DNA of 26,860 bases from JBDHTS01 sp044220535 (GCA_044220535.1 JBGAQU010000028.1:1-26860); one strand, 5' to 3'. Shown: positions 17,724 to 26,510, numbered from the stretch's first letter. The notes: generated by a model from the sequence alone, not told the origin. Program-made: numbers and translations.

Positions 17724-20700
17724 GCGATATTTCACATGATCCGACAAAATCTTTCGTTGCTCGCGTGATCGACTGGTCAGTCAATAACCCGTTGATGATC
17801 TCTATTCTGGCCTGCATGATACTGATCGGCGGCATCTTCGCCGTGCAGCGCATGCCGCTCGACGCCATTCCCGATCTTTCCGATACGCAAGTGATCGTGC
17901 GAACGGATTTCGAAGGACAAGCACCGCAGATCATCGAAAATCTGGTGACCTATCCGTTATCGACCGCCATGCTGGGATTGCCCCGCACCAAAATCGTGCG
18001 CGGATTTTCAATGTTCGGCGCGTCCTTTGTTTATGTGATTTTCAAGGACGGCACCGATCAATATTGGGCGAGATCGCGCGTGCTAGAGGCTCTCTCCAAG
18101 GTTCAATCCGCTTTGCCGCTTGCTGCCAAGGTACAAATTGGCCCCGACGCCACGGGCGTGGGCTGGGTCTATCAATACGCCCTCGTGGATAAGAGTGGAA
18201 AACATGATCTTGCGCAATTGCGTAGCCTTCAGGACTGGTTCCTGAAATTCGAACTGGCAACCGTTCCAGGCGTATCCGAAGTCGCCAGCGTTGGCGGTTT
18301 TGTCAAAGAATATCAGGTTCTGGTCGATCCCGTGAAATTGCGCGCCTTCGGCATTCCCTTGATGCGAATTCAAGAAGCACTCAAAGCATCCAGCCAGGAA
18401 GCGGGCGGACGTGTGATCGAACAAGCCGAGACCGAATTCGTCATCCGCTCCAAGGGCTATGTCACAGGGATTGCTGACCTTGAAAAACTCGCACTGAAAG
18501 CCAAAGACGGCACGCCTGTGCGCCTTGCGGACGTAGCACGGATCATCGAGGGGCCGGAATTGCGGCGCGGCGTTACCGAACTCAACGGCGAAGGCGAAGT
18601 CGTTTCCGGCATTATCATCATGCGGCCAGGCGGCAACGCGCTCGATGCGATCAAAGCCGTCAAACATAAGATCGAAACCCTGAAGCCAGGCCTACCGGAG
18701 GGCGTCGAGATTGTATCCGTCTATGATCGCGCGCCGTTGATCGAAGGTTCGGTCGAGTATTTGAGCTATAAGCTGATCGAGGAAGCGGTTGTGGTGTCAC
18801 TGGTCTGTTTGATCTTTCTGTTACACGTCCGTTCCTCTTTCGTGGCAATTATCACTTTACCCCTCGGCGTATTGGCGGCATTCATCGTCATGTCGGCGCA
18901 AGGCATTACGGCCAATATCATGTCGCTTGGCGGAATCGCCATTGCCATCGGCGCGATGGTGGATGCTTCCATCGTCATGGTCGAGAACGCGCACCGGAAT
19001 CTCTCGGAGCTGAAAAAAGACGCATGTGCGGAAGAGAAACGCGCGGCATTACTGCTGGCGGCAAAAGAGGTCGGCCCTGGATTGTTCTTCTCGTTACTGA
19101 TCATTACCGTGTCGTTCCTGCCTGTCTTCGCCCTAACGGGACAATCCGAGCGATTGTTCAGCCCGCTGGCCTTTACCAAGACCTATTCGATGGCGGCAGC
19201 GGCCATTCTTTCGATAACGGTAGTTCCATTGCTAATGCTTTGGCTTATTCGCGGGAAAATCCTGCCCGAAGATCGCAATCCGCTTAATCGGTTCTTCATT
19301 GCGATTTACAAGCCCGTTCTGTCTTTAGCCTTGCGGGCTAAGTGGTTCACGCTTGCATTGGCGGGGTTGTTGTTGCTCAGTATGGCCTGGCCGATCATGC
19401 GTACGGGCAGCGAATTCATGCCCGCGCTTTATGAAGGCGATCTGCTTTATATGCCGACGACATTGCCTGGCGTGTCTGTTACCAAGGCCAAGGAGCTGGT
19501 GGCGACTACCAACCGCCTGATCAAAACCGTGCCGGAGGTGGAGACTGTATTCGGCAAGGCAGGACAGGCGGAAACGGCGACTGATCCCGCGCCGATCTCC
19601 ATGATCGAAACCTGGGTGCATTTAAAGCCCCGTGAGCAATGGCGTAAAGGTTTGACCACCGAGGTGCTGATCAAGGAGATGGATGCGCTCACGAAAATGC
19701 CAGGTCTGGTCAATAGTTGGGGCTATCCGATCAAAATTCGCATGGATATGGTAACGACAGGCATTCGCACACCTGTAGGCATCAAAGTTTCCGGCGCGGA
19801 TCTAAACACCATCGGCCAGATCGCGGTTGAAGTCGAGCAAGCGGTCAAGACTGTGCCAGGCACACGCTCGGCCTTCGCCGACCGCGTTGTCGGGGCAAAA
19901 TATCTTGAGATTGAACCGAACCGCGATGCCTTGGGGCGCTACAACATCGATCTGGGGACGGTGCAGGATGTGGTTGCCACTGCTTTGGGCGGCATGAAAC
20001 TTGCCGAATCCGTACAAGGCCGCGAACGCTACGGCATCATGCTGCGCTATGATCGACCTTTCCGTGAGAATGCGGAAGATTTGAAGAATATCCTTGTCGA
20101 TACGCCTGATGGGGCGCAAGTGCCGCTTGGTGCATTGGCGGAGATTAAATTCGCGCCAGGGCCGCAAATGATCGTTTCGGAAAACGCCCGCCTGAATGGC
20201 TGGGTCTTTGTCGATATCACAGGGCGGGATATCGGTAGCTATGTGAAGGAGGCACAGCGCATCGTGGCCGAGAAGGTCAAACTGCCCGCCGGATATTCTA
20301 TCGGCTGGTCGGGACAATTCGAACAGATGCTGGAGGCACAAGCGCGGCTTGATATCGCAATTCCGGCAACGATCGGCATTATATTTATCTTGCTGATCAT
20401 GCATTTTGGCAGGCTGGATCGTACCTTGATGGTTATGCTGTCCTTACCGTTTGGGCTGGTGGGTGGCGTCTGGACGCTGTATTTGGCGGATTACAATTTC
20501 TCGGTCGCCGTTGCCGTCGGCTTTATCGCTCTTGCAGGCATTGCCGTCGAGACAGCCGTTGTCATGCTGATCTATATCGATCAACAGGTGCGTCACCATC
20601 CACCGCAAAACCGGACGGATTTGTTCGAGGCTGTCATGCATGGTGCGGCCTTACGGGTACGGCCCAAATTGATGACTGTGTCAGTCATTATTGCAGGGTT

Positions 20701-20863
20701 GTTGCCAATCTTCTTTACTGAAGGATTGGGGTCAGATGTGATGCGCCGGATCGCCTTGCCGATGGTCGGCGGCATGGTGACGACCACGCTTTTGACACTG
20801 ATTGTTATTCCTGTGATTTACTTTATTTATCAGTCACGACGGTTCAAAGAGACGGATCACTGA
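17720..20863 (+). CDS. cusA: Cu(I)/Ag(I) efflux RND pump CusA
   Basis: Inner-membrane proton-driven RND transporter of the heavy-metal class, 1047 residues, the usual length for CusA/CzcA. The N-terminus shows MPLDAIPDLSDTQVIVRTDF, the HME-RND opening. TM4 reads AIAIGAMVDASIVMVENAH, the form seen in monovalent-metal pumps (CusA/SilA) rather than in CzcA, where VDGAV is usual. Two large periplasmic loops and twelve TM segments are present, ending in VIPVIYFIYQSRRFKETDH. It exports periplasmic or cytosolic Cu(I)/Ag(I) through CusBC. It overlaps cusB by 4 nt. The 108 bp after it contain no clear terminator. Confidence 0.94.
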   Translation: MSDISHDPTKSFVARVIDWSVNNPLMISILACMILIGGIFAVQRMPLDAIPDLSDTQVIVRTDFEGQAPQIIENLVTYPLSTAMLGLPRTKIVRGFSMFGASFVYVIFKDGTDQYWARSRVLEALSKVQSALPLAAKVQIGPDATGVGWVYQYALVDKSGKHDLAQLRSLQDWFLKFELATVPGVSEVASVGGFVKEYQVLVDPVKLRAFGIPLMRIQEALKASSQEAGGRVIEQAETEFVIRSKGYVTGIADLEKLALKAKDGTPVRLADVARIIEGPELRRGVTELNGEGEVVSGIIIMRPGGNALDAIKAVKHKIETLKPGLPEGVEIVSVYDRAPLIEGSVEYLSYKLIEEAVVVSLVCLIFLLHVRSSFVAIITLPLGVLAAFIVMSAQGITANIMSLGGIAIAIGAMVDASIVMVENAHRNLSELKKDACAEEKRAALLLAAKEVGPGLFFSLLIITVSFLPVFALTGQSERLFSPLAFTKTYSMAAAAILSITVVPLLMLWLIRGKILPEDRNPLNRFFIAIYKPVLSLALRAKWFTLALAGLLLLSMAWPIMRTGSEFMPALYEGDLLYMPTTLPGVSVTKAKELVATTNRLIKTVPEVETVFGKAGQAETATDPAPISMIETWVHLKPREQWRKGLTTEVLIKEMDALTKMPGLVNSWGYPIKIRMDMVTTGIRTPVGIKVSGADLNTIGQIAVEVEQAVKTVPGTRSAFADRVVGAKYLEIEPNRDALGRYNIDLGTVQDVVATALGGMKLAESVQGRERYGIMLRYDRPFRENAEDLKNILVDTPDGAQVPLGALAEIKFAPGPQMIVSENARLNGWVFVDITGRDIGSYVKEAQRIVAEKVKLPAGYSIGWSGQFEQMLEAQARLDIAIPATIGIIFILLIMHFGRLDRTLMVMLSLPFGLVGGVWTLYLADYNFSVAVAVGFIALAGIAVETAVVMLIYIDQQVRHHPPQNRTDLFEAVMHGAALRVRPKLMTVSVIIAGLLPIFFTEGLGSDVMRRIALPMVGGMVTTTLLTLIVIPVIYFIYQSRRFKETDH

Positions 20864-20971
20864 TGTCACAACAAAACTTATTAAAAAAGATAGCAAAAAC
20901 CTTTACTTCAATCTTTCTTACGGCAATCAGAAATCGATAGCGTTGGTTTTCCAAATATCCTGCGCCTATAA

Positions 20972-22228
20972 TCAGAAACTTATCCCTAACTGTAGCCATG
21001 CCTTCTGCGTATCCGTGTATGGCATATCTTTGGCGTGATAATCGGCATATTTCGCAAGAAGATTAACTTTTTTCAAAGGAAAACTGTCAGGGAGATCGAA
21101 AGATTTTCCTATAGACAAATCAATTTCCGAACCGAAATTGCCTCTCTCATTCCCGGAAAAATCATGATAGGTCGCAGTAAAGGTCGTCCCATCCAGAGCC
21201 GTATTTATCCCGGAGAGTTTATAGGAAACGCCTATATAGGCATCTTCAAGACCAACGGCTGGTGTATCAAGGAACTTGTCCGCCCAACCGTTAAACTTAT
21301 GCAGCGTTGCCAGCGGCGTTTGAAACGCATTTGTGCCGTTACCGCCCAAGACTTCATATCCAGCAGTAAATGTCCATCCATATCCAGAAATTGAAGGTGA
21401 AAAATGATAGTATTGCTCATCATAGGAAGAGGTATTGTTACCGTAGTCAGATTGGTGTGCGGCCTCTGCTTCATAAGAAAACACCCAGTTTTCCGTCAAG
21501 GGAGTTTTACCTACGGCTCTTACGCCGAAGGTCTGTGAAGAACGTGCCGGCAGTCTGTCAAATTTAAGCTGGTATCCATAGCCAGTAACTTTTATCCAAT
21601 CAGTAAAGCGATAGGATAAGTTCGCAAAATGGCTGTTTGAGTCCAAATCTCCCAAGGGATGATCGTCTCCAAAAACACGATTGACGTTGTGAATATAGCC
21701 GTAGCTGAATACCGCATTTTCTATGCCGGTATAATTGAAAAGCAGGGAGTCAAAGGTCTGGTCATTCTGCCGCCAATTTACGGTTCCAATAAATCTTTCA
21801 TTATCAAGATTGATGCCCTGGCGCCCCAGCTTGAATTCCGCGCCCTGGATCCCACTCCATGATAGCCAGGCCTGATTTATCTCCTGATTATCGGGGTCAG
21901 CGACCACCGGAAATCGCCCCTTTCCGTTGACCGTATCGTTAAAATTATGCGCGCCTATCTTCTGGACGAATTGCGCTTCCAGCAAAGCCTGAAAGTCTTT
22001 GTACTTTCCTGTTTCAAACCCGATATTGGCCCGAAGTGTCCCGGCATTCGCTTTCCCTGCAATGGGTGCTGGGCCGTCCTGATCGACATGTTCATAGCGG
22101 TAGCGCAATTCCCCAAACAATCGCCCTTCTGTGAGAAGGCTCTCCGCACCGTCTTCTGCGAAGCTGGGAAAAGGAAGTAGGAGCAACCCTATTCCTATCA
22201 GACAAGCCCTCCGCAGCACAAATACCAT
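20972..22228 (-). CDS. Outer-membrane beta-barrel protein, alginate-export/porin family
   Basis: 418 residues from the ATG at 22228. This start is chosen because AGGAGGG lies 5 nt upstream and the protein then opens with a clean signal peptide (MVFVLRRACLIGIGLLLLPFPSFA). An upstream in-frame ATG at 22258 would spoil it. The body has many alternating amphipathic strands (GELRYRYEHVD, LLEAQFVQKI, FKLGRQGINLDNERFIG, VNLLAKYADYHAKD) and ends in a C-terminal phenylalanine (LQLGISF), the outer-membrane assembly signal. GRQGINLDNERFIG is typical of the alginate_export family. The substrate is unknown. An FNR box (22291-22304) implies anaerobic expression, perhaps for uptake of an electron acceptor or carbon source. 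Confidence 0.82.
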   Translation of the reverse strand: MVFVLRRACLIGIGLLLLPFPSFAEDGAESLLTEGRLFGELRYRYEHVDQDGPAPIAGKANAGTLRANIGFETGKYKDFQALLEAQFVQKIGAHNFNDTVNGKGRFPVVADPDNQEINQAWLSWSGIQGAEFKLGRQGINLDNERFIGTVNWRQNDQTFDSLLFNYTGIENAVFSYGYIHNVNRVFGDDHPLGDLDSNSHFANLSYRFTDWIKVTGYGYQLKFDRLPARSSQTFGVRAVGKTPLTENWVFSYEAEAAHQSDYGNNTSSYDEQYYHFSPSISGYGWTFTAGYEVLGGNGTNAFQTPLATLHKFNGWADKFLDTPAVGLEDAYIGVSYKLSGINTALDGTTFTATYHDFSGNERGNFGSEIDLSIGKSFDLPDSFPLKKVNLLAKYADYHAKDMPYTDTQKAWLQLGISF

Positions 22229-22290
22229 AACGCCCTCCTGTGGAGCATGAATTCTCATTCAACGCTAAACCGGAATGACCCATACTAGGC

Positions 22291-22304
22291 TTGATCTGAA
22301 TCAA
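22291..22304 (-). promoter_or_regulatory. FNR-type box upstream of the porin, overlapping the ribH stop
   Basis: TTGATCTGAATCAA within CTTGATCTGAATCAAG, the same 16-mer as before narG. Its centre is about 70 bp from the porin ATG, giving a predicted leader of about 28 nt that holds the AGGAGGG site. The TGA stop of ribH (22301-22303) lies inside the ATCAA half-site. Confidence 0.85.
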
Positions 22305-22732
22305 GCAGCGTATTTTTTCTTTACTGCCAGCATATGAAGGGCCGCTTTTGCAGCTGCGCCGCCTTTGTCTTTTTTTTGCGGATCAGCTCGTTCGATTGCC
22401 TGTTCTTCATTTTCGACTGTTAAAATCCCATTTCCTAAGGCAAGAGAATACTGCAGGGCAAGGTCGTATAATCCCCTAGCGCTCTCATTGCAGACAATAT
22501 CGTAATGCGATGTTTCTCCACGAATAACGCACCCCAAGACAACAAAGCAGTCATAGGTCTTCAAATTATTTTCCACCACGAACAGCAACGCTGCAGGTAT
22601 TTCTAATGCGCCTGGGACAACTACAACATCGTGCTCAATACCAGCTTCCTCCAGCACCGATATGGCTCCCGCTCTTAAAAGATCAGAGATATGTGTATAG
22701 AAATCCGCTTCAATAATTAAAGCCTTTGTCAT
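22301..22732 (-). CDS. ribH: 6,7-dimethyl-8-ribityllumazine synthase
   Basis: Condenses 5-amino-6-ribitylaminouracil with 3,4-dihydroxy-2-butanone 4-phosphate, the penultimate riboflavin step. The 143 residues fit the family. Motifs are VPGALEIPAAL, GCVIRGETSHYDIVCNESA (catalytic histidine in TSHYD) and GNGILTVENEEQA, which resembles the RibH1 type of alphaproteobacteria. ATG 22732 overlaps the ribB TGA by ATGA, so the two are coupled. ribD, ribE and ribA are not here, so this is either a partial rib cluster or a second, anaerobic copy. Confidence 0.95.
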   Translation of the reverse strand: MTKALIIEADFYTHISDLLRAGAISVLEEAGIEHDVVVVPGALEIPAALLFVVENNLKTYDCFVVLGCVIRGETSHYDIVCNESARGLYDLALQYSLALGNGILTVENEEQAIERADPQKKDKGGAAAKAALHMLAVKKKYAA

Positions 22733-23358
22733 GCAACTCCTGCCCTATCCTCCATCAAATATCTTTTCAAATCGCGGATACTTCCTATTTTTAGATCATG
22801 CAATTTGGCAAATTCCATCAATCTCGGTAAACGCATCATGGTGCCATCCTCATCCATGATTTCGCAGATCACGGCACTCCCCCCCTTCCCGGCGAGAGAG
22901 GACAGCTCGACAGATGCTTCCGTATGCCCTTCTCTTTCAAAAAGGCCGCCTCCTCTCGCCTCTAAGGGAAAGACGTGACCAGGTGAAGAGAAATCAGAAA
23001 TCTTACTGGACGGACACGAAGCCAAGTGAATGGTGCGCGCCCTGTCATAGGCAGATATACCAGTTGTTACCCCCTCTTTGGCATCGATTGACACCATAAA
23101 GGCCGTTCCATGCGGACATTGATTATGCGGCACCATCGGAACAAGCTTCAGCCGTTCGATCTCGGCCTTGCTCATGGCAAGACATATCAAACCCCTCCCC
23201 TGCCCGGCCATGAAATTAACTTGTAACGGTGTGATGCTTGATGCACACGCGACAAGATCGCCCTCATTTTCCCGGTCTTTTCCATCAACAAGGATGCACA
23301 TGCGCCCTAAAGAGAGATCCGTGATAATGTCCTGAATATCTGAAAAGTGTGGAGCCAT
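22729..23358 (-). CDS. ribB: 3,4-dihydroxy-2-butanone 4-phosphate synthase
   Basis: Makes the four-carbon precursor of riboflavin from ribulose 5-phosphate. From ATG 23358 (MAPHFSDIQDIITDLSLG) it has 209 residues, a stand-alone RibB without the RibA GTP-cyclohydrolase domain. Motifs are DRENEGDLV (27-35), the SPGHVFPLEARGGG block, EGHTEASVELSSLAG and CEIMDEDG. Upstream in-frame starts (TTG at 23406, ATG at 23388) would lie in or against the FNR box, so I prefer 23358, although its ribosome site is weak (GGA 4 nt upstream). The FNR box centre is 41.5 bp from this ATG. No FMN riboswitch fits in the 52 bp between nrdG and ribB. Confidence 0.94.
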   Translation of the reverse strand: MAPHFSDIQDIITDLSLGRMCILVDGKDRENEGDLVACASSITPLQVNFMAGQGRGLICLAMSKAEIERLKLVPMVPHNQCPHGTAFMVSIDAKEGVTTGISAYDRARTIHLASCPSSKISDFSSPGHVFPLEARGGGLFEREGHTEASVELSSLAGKGGSAVICEIMDEDGTMMRLPRLMEFAKLHDLKIGSIRDLKRYLMEDRAGVA

Positions 23359-23392
23359 CTTTTCCGAATGGCAGATGCGTCGCGCCATGGCC

Positions 23393-23406
23393 TTGACCTG
23401 AATCAA
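23393..23406 (-). promoter_or_regulatory. FNR-type box upstream of ribB
   Basis: TTGACCTGAATCAA differs by one base from the 14-mer before narG and the porin. It lies between the nrdG stop (23411) and the ribB ATG (23358), with its centre exactly 41.5 bp from the A of that ATG. It can only serve ribBH, since nrdG reads toward it. Confidence 0.75.
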
Positions 23407-23410
23407 TCTT

Positions 23411-24160
23411 CTAAAAATTCCTGAAAATCAAGTTAAAGCTGGCTGGCTTGTAAAGCTTCTCTATATCCAGTAGGCGGCTCTGCGCCTTCATAAACCCCAA
23501 CGTCGGACGATCATCACTGTGGGTAAAATTCTGGATAGCATGAATCCCTTTATACCCGCGCCCTTCCAGATCGCGGATGATGCCGGAAACATCGTCCTCA
23601 TCCATAAGATCCGTATGAACCGTTGTACGAACTTCAAACTCGACACTGCCCTGAACGCATAACAAATCAAGGGTCTGGGAAAAAAGATCATACTTGTCTG
23701 TGCCTGTAACACGCCTGAATTTTGCAGGTGGCGCTTTATAATCCAACGCTACAGAGTCGAGAAAACCAGCATCAAGATGCGCTTTGATGATATCGGGACG
23801 CAAGCCGTTTGTATCGAGCTTTATAGCATAGCCAAGAGCCTTCAGATCCCGGATAAAGCCAGGCAATCCCGGATAGGCCGATGCCTCGCCGCCGGACAAG
23901 ACAACCCCGTCCAGAAGCCCTTGCCGCTTCTTCAGGAATGTCATGACCTGATCGATATCGCCACGCCCCTTCCCCTTCACAATTTGTGGATTGTGACAGT
24001 ATGGGCAACGCATATTGCATCCCGTGAACCATATGATGCAAGCCGTCCGCCCTGGAAAATCCAGCATCGTAAACGGAGTCACGGAAAAGATGGGAAGGAC
24101 GCCCGGCTTTATAGCCGGTCGCCCGTCTTCACTTTTATGCGCTACAGCGACCTGCCCCAT
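23411..24160 (-). CDS. nrdG: Anaerobic ribonucleotide reductase activating protein
   Basis: Radical SAM activase that installs the glycyl radical on NrdD. The 249 residues start at ATG 24160 (MGQVAVAHKS), four bases after the nrdD stop; a longer in-frame extension would run back into nrdD and is not used. The [4Fe-4S] ligands are C48, C52 and C55 in CNMRCPYC, preceded by TMLDFPGRTACIIWF. GGEAS follows near 90-94. It is longer than the roughly 155-residue E. coli NrdG and resembles the longer form found with NrdD outside enterobacteria. It is co-transcribed with nrdD. Confidence 0.93.
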   Translation of the reverse strand: MGQVAVAHKSEDGRPAIKPGVLPIFSVTPFTMLDFPGRTACIIWFTGCNMRCPYCHNPQIVKGKGRGDIDQVMTFLKKRQGLLDGVVLSGGEASAYPGLPGFIRDLKALGYAIKLDTNGLRPDIIKAHLDAGFLDSVALDYKAPPAKFRRVTGTDKYDLFSQTLDLLCVQGSVEFEVRTTVHTDLMDEDDVSGIIRDLEGRGYKGIHAIQNFTHSDDRPTLGFMKAQSRLLDIEKLYKPASFNLIFRNF

Positions 24161-24164
24161 CGTG

Positions 24165-26195
24165 TCAAACGCCTGTAAACAGATTCCCTGTATCAACCCA
24201 GTCTTCGACAAAATGCTTGCGCTGACGGTGTTCTCCCTGCTTGCCTTTGTTAAAGCTGTCAACAGGGCGGAAATACCCCATTACACGCGTCCAGACCTTC
24301 GTTTTTGCCTGGCAGTGCGGGCATTCCGGCTGCTCCCCGTTCAGATAGCCATGCGTATCGCAAACCGAGAAAACGGGCGTAACCGTCACATACGGCAATT
24401 GATAGGTTCCCAGAACCTTGCAAATAAACCGCTTGCAGGCTTCCGCACTGGACAGCTTTTCATTCATGTAAAGGTGAAGAACCGTTCCGCCCGTATATTT
24501 GCACTGCAAACGGTTTTGCAGCTCCAATGCCTCGAACGGATCTTCTGTATGATCGACCGGGATCTGTGAAGAATTGGTATAATAAATATTCTCCCCAAAG
24601 CCGGCCTGAATGATCTCCGGAAAGCGCTTCTTGTCTTCTTTGGCGAAGCGATAGGTCGTCCCCTCCGCCGGCGTCGCCTCCAGATTGTAAAGATTCCCTG
24701 TTTCCTCCTGATAGGCGACCAGTCGGCCGCGCATATGATCCAGAATATCCAGGCACATCTGAACGCCTTGCTCGTCGGTGATATCATGGGCGTCTTCCGT
24801 GAAGTTCCTGACCATTTCGTTCATGCCATTCACGCCGATCGTGGAAAAATGGTTGCGGAAGAACGGCAGGTAACGGGCCGTATAGGGATACAGGCCGCGA
24901 TCATACATTTTCTGCGCGAAAATCCTCTTTTTCTCCAATGTTGATTTGGAAATATCCATCAGGCGATCAACCTCGCGCATCAGTCCGGCCAGGTCATTTT
25001 TGAAACGATAGCCCAGCCTTGCCATGTTCAGCGTGACCACGCCGATAGAGCCGGTCATTTCCGCCGATCCAAACAGGCCGTTGCCGCGTTTCAGCAGCTC
25101 CCGCAAATCAAGCTGGAGCCGGCAGCACATCGAGCGGACGGCGCCGGGAGAATAGGCCTCCGGATTGGGACGCCGTTCTTTCGTCACGGGATCAACGATA
25201 AACTGGCTTCCCACGAAGTTCTGGAAGTAGGACGAACCGACCTTGGCCGTATTTTCAAAGATGGCATTGGCAACCTTGCTGTCCCAATCAAAATCTTCCG
25301 TGATATTGACGGTCGGGATCGGAAAGGTGAACGGCTGGCCGGTTGAATCGCCTTCCGTCATCACTTCGTAATAGGCAATATTGATCATTTCCATTTCCGG
25401 CGCAAAATGCTTGAAGGTCATGTCCTCCAGCGTGCGGATGCCCATATCCCGGCTCTGTGCCTTGAGCAACAAAGCGTCGTTTTCAATGCCTTTGAAAAGA
25501 TGCAGATTGTTGTATGTCGGGATCTGGTTTTGCAAATCTTCCGGCACTGTGATGTCGAGCGTGATATTGGTGAACGGCGACTGCCCCCAACGCGCCGGGA
25601 CATTCAGATTATAGACAAACTGCCGGATGGCTTTCTTGACATCCTTGAAGGAAAGCTGGTCATAGAAAACATACGGGGCAAGATAAGTATCGAAGCTGGA
25701 GAAAGCCTGCGCGCCGGCCCACTCGGATTGCAGGATACCCAGGAAATTGCTCATCTGCCCCAAGGCTTCCCTGAAATGGCGCGGCGGCCGGGAAGAAACC
25801 CGCCCCCCGACGCCATTAAAGCCGTCATTCAACAAAGCGCGCAAAGACCAGCCGGCGCAGTATCCGGTCAGGCAATCCAGATCATGAATATGAATATCCC
25901 CCTGACGATGGGCCTGCCCCTCTTCGGGGCTATAGATTTCATCAAGCCAGAAATTGGCGATCACCTTGCCCGCCACATTGTTAATCATGCCGGCATTCGA
26001 ATAGCCTGTATTGGCATTGGCGTTAATACGCCAGTCAGAACCCGAGATATACTCACTTACCGCCTCTGAACAATCCACCCTGGTTCCACCAAACAGCGTC
26101 ACGATCTGATCGGTTTCAGGATCCGCAGGATGGAAAGAGGCCTCCTTGCGGCCTTTGTTTTGCGGACGGGTAAGTGTCAGGACGGCTTCAGACAT
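24165..26195 (-). CDS. nrdD: Anaerobic (class III) ribonucleoside-triphosphate reductase
   Basis: Reduces NTPs to dNTPs without oxygen using a glycyl radical. The 676 residues start at ATG 26195, with AAGGAG 6 nt before it. No full N-terminal ATP-cone is evident. Active-site cysteines are seen in CLTGYCAGW and SMCCRLQLD. The C-terminal zinc site is C612, H615, C625 and C628 (CDTHGYL, CPHC), and the radical glycine is G640 in TRVMGYFRPV. The enzyme is killed by oxygen, in line with the FNR box (26371-26384) in its long leader of about 140 nt. nrdG follows 4 bp downstream. Confidence 0.97.
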   Translation of the reverse strand: MSEAVLTLTRPQNKGRKEASFHPADPETDQIVTLFGGTRVDCSEAVSEYISGSDWRINANANTGYSNAGMINNVAGKVIANFWLDEIYSPEEGQAHRQGDIHIHDLDCLTGYCAGWSLRALLNDGFNGVGGRVSSRPPRHFREALGQMSNFLGILQSEWAGAQAFSSFDTYLAPYVFYDQLSFKDVKKAIRQFVYNLNVPARWGQSPFTNITLDITVPEDLQNQIPTYNNLHLFKGIENDALLLKAQSRDMGIRTLEDMTFKHFAPEMEMINIAYYEVMTEGDSTGQPFTFPIPTVNITEDFDWDSKVANAIFENTAKVGSSYFQNFVGSQFIVDPVTKERRPNPEAYSPGAVRSMCCRLQLDLRELLKRGNGLFGSAEMTGSIGVVTLNMARLGYRFKNDLAGLMREVDRLMDISKSTLEKKRIFAQKMYDRGLYPYTARYLPFFRNHFSTIGVNGMNEMVRNFTEDAHDITDEQGVQMCLDILDHMRGRLVAYQEETGNLYNLEATPAEGTTYRFAKEDKKRFPEIIQAGFGENIYYTNSSQIPVDHTEDPFEALELQNRLQCKYTGGTVLHLYMNEKLSSAEACKRFICKVLGTYQLPYVTVTPVFSVCDTHGYLNGEQPECPHCQAKTKVWTRVMGYFRPVDSFNKGKQGEHRQRKHFVEDWVDTGNLFTGV

Positions 26196-26229
26196 GATTT
26201 TCTCCTTAGTTCAAGTTGGCCATTTGCGA

Positions 26230-26319
26230 TCAGAAAACCCAGACTTCCCCCCACTGCGCGCCACGCATGGCAAACACCAAGGAAATCCACGGATTAAAAA
26301 CTGCAGACAAAAGAAACAC
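26230..26319 (-). CDS. Possible 29-residue leader ORF before nrdD
   Basis: GTG start at 26319, preceded by AGGGA 11 nt upstream, and TGA at 26230-26232, 35 bp before the nrdD ATG. The product would be hydrophobic and Trp-rich (MFLLSAVFNPWISLVF, then AMRGAQWGEVWVF). It starts about 17 nt after the transcription start predicted from the FNR box. It could be a small membrane peptide, a leader peptide or chance. The remainder of the stretch 26196-26592 holds only the two box-like sites and a hairpin. Confidence 0.25.
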   Translation of the reverse strand: MFLLSAVFNPWISLVFAMRGAQWGEVWVF

Positions 26320-26370
26320 TAGATGTTGTGTCCCTAAGATAACGAATACCCCAGAGAATGATTTTAAGAC

Positions 26371-26384
26371 TTGACCTAGATCAA
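26371..26384 (-). promoter_or_regulatory. FNR-type box in the nrdD leader
   Basis: TTGACCTAGATCAA, one mismatch in the half-sites and a CTAG spacer. Its centre is about 182 bp from the nrdD ATG. A class II start would fall near 26336, close to AT-rich -10 candidates at 26337-26348, giving a leader of about 140 nt. Confidence 0.75.
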
Positions 26385-26510
26385 AATTCACAGGTTTTTG
26401 GCACACACAATAAAGCCTGAGAAACCGCAGTATTCCGCGAAGCAGCCCCCCTCTCTGGACATAACCAAAATTTTCTGCCGTTCTTTTTTCACCAAATTTT
26501 AACTTTGGGC

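Noticed and set aside
23359..23410. FMN riboswitch before ribB
   Set aside because: The gap is only 52 bp and is mostly taken by the FNR-like box; the conserved RFN stems are not seen.
25407..26069. 220-codon open frame on the plus strand inside nrdD
   Set aside because: Antisense to a fully conserved nrdD; no ribosome site or domain.
26196..26340. NrdR boxes before nrdD
   Set aside because: No pair of ACA-C-A-T-AT-type 16-mers could be found by eye in the leader.
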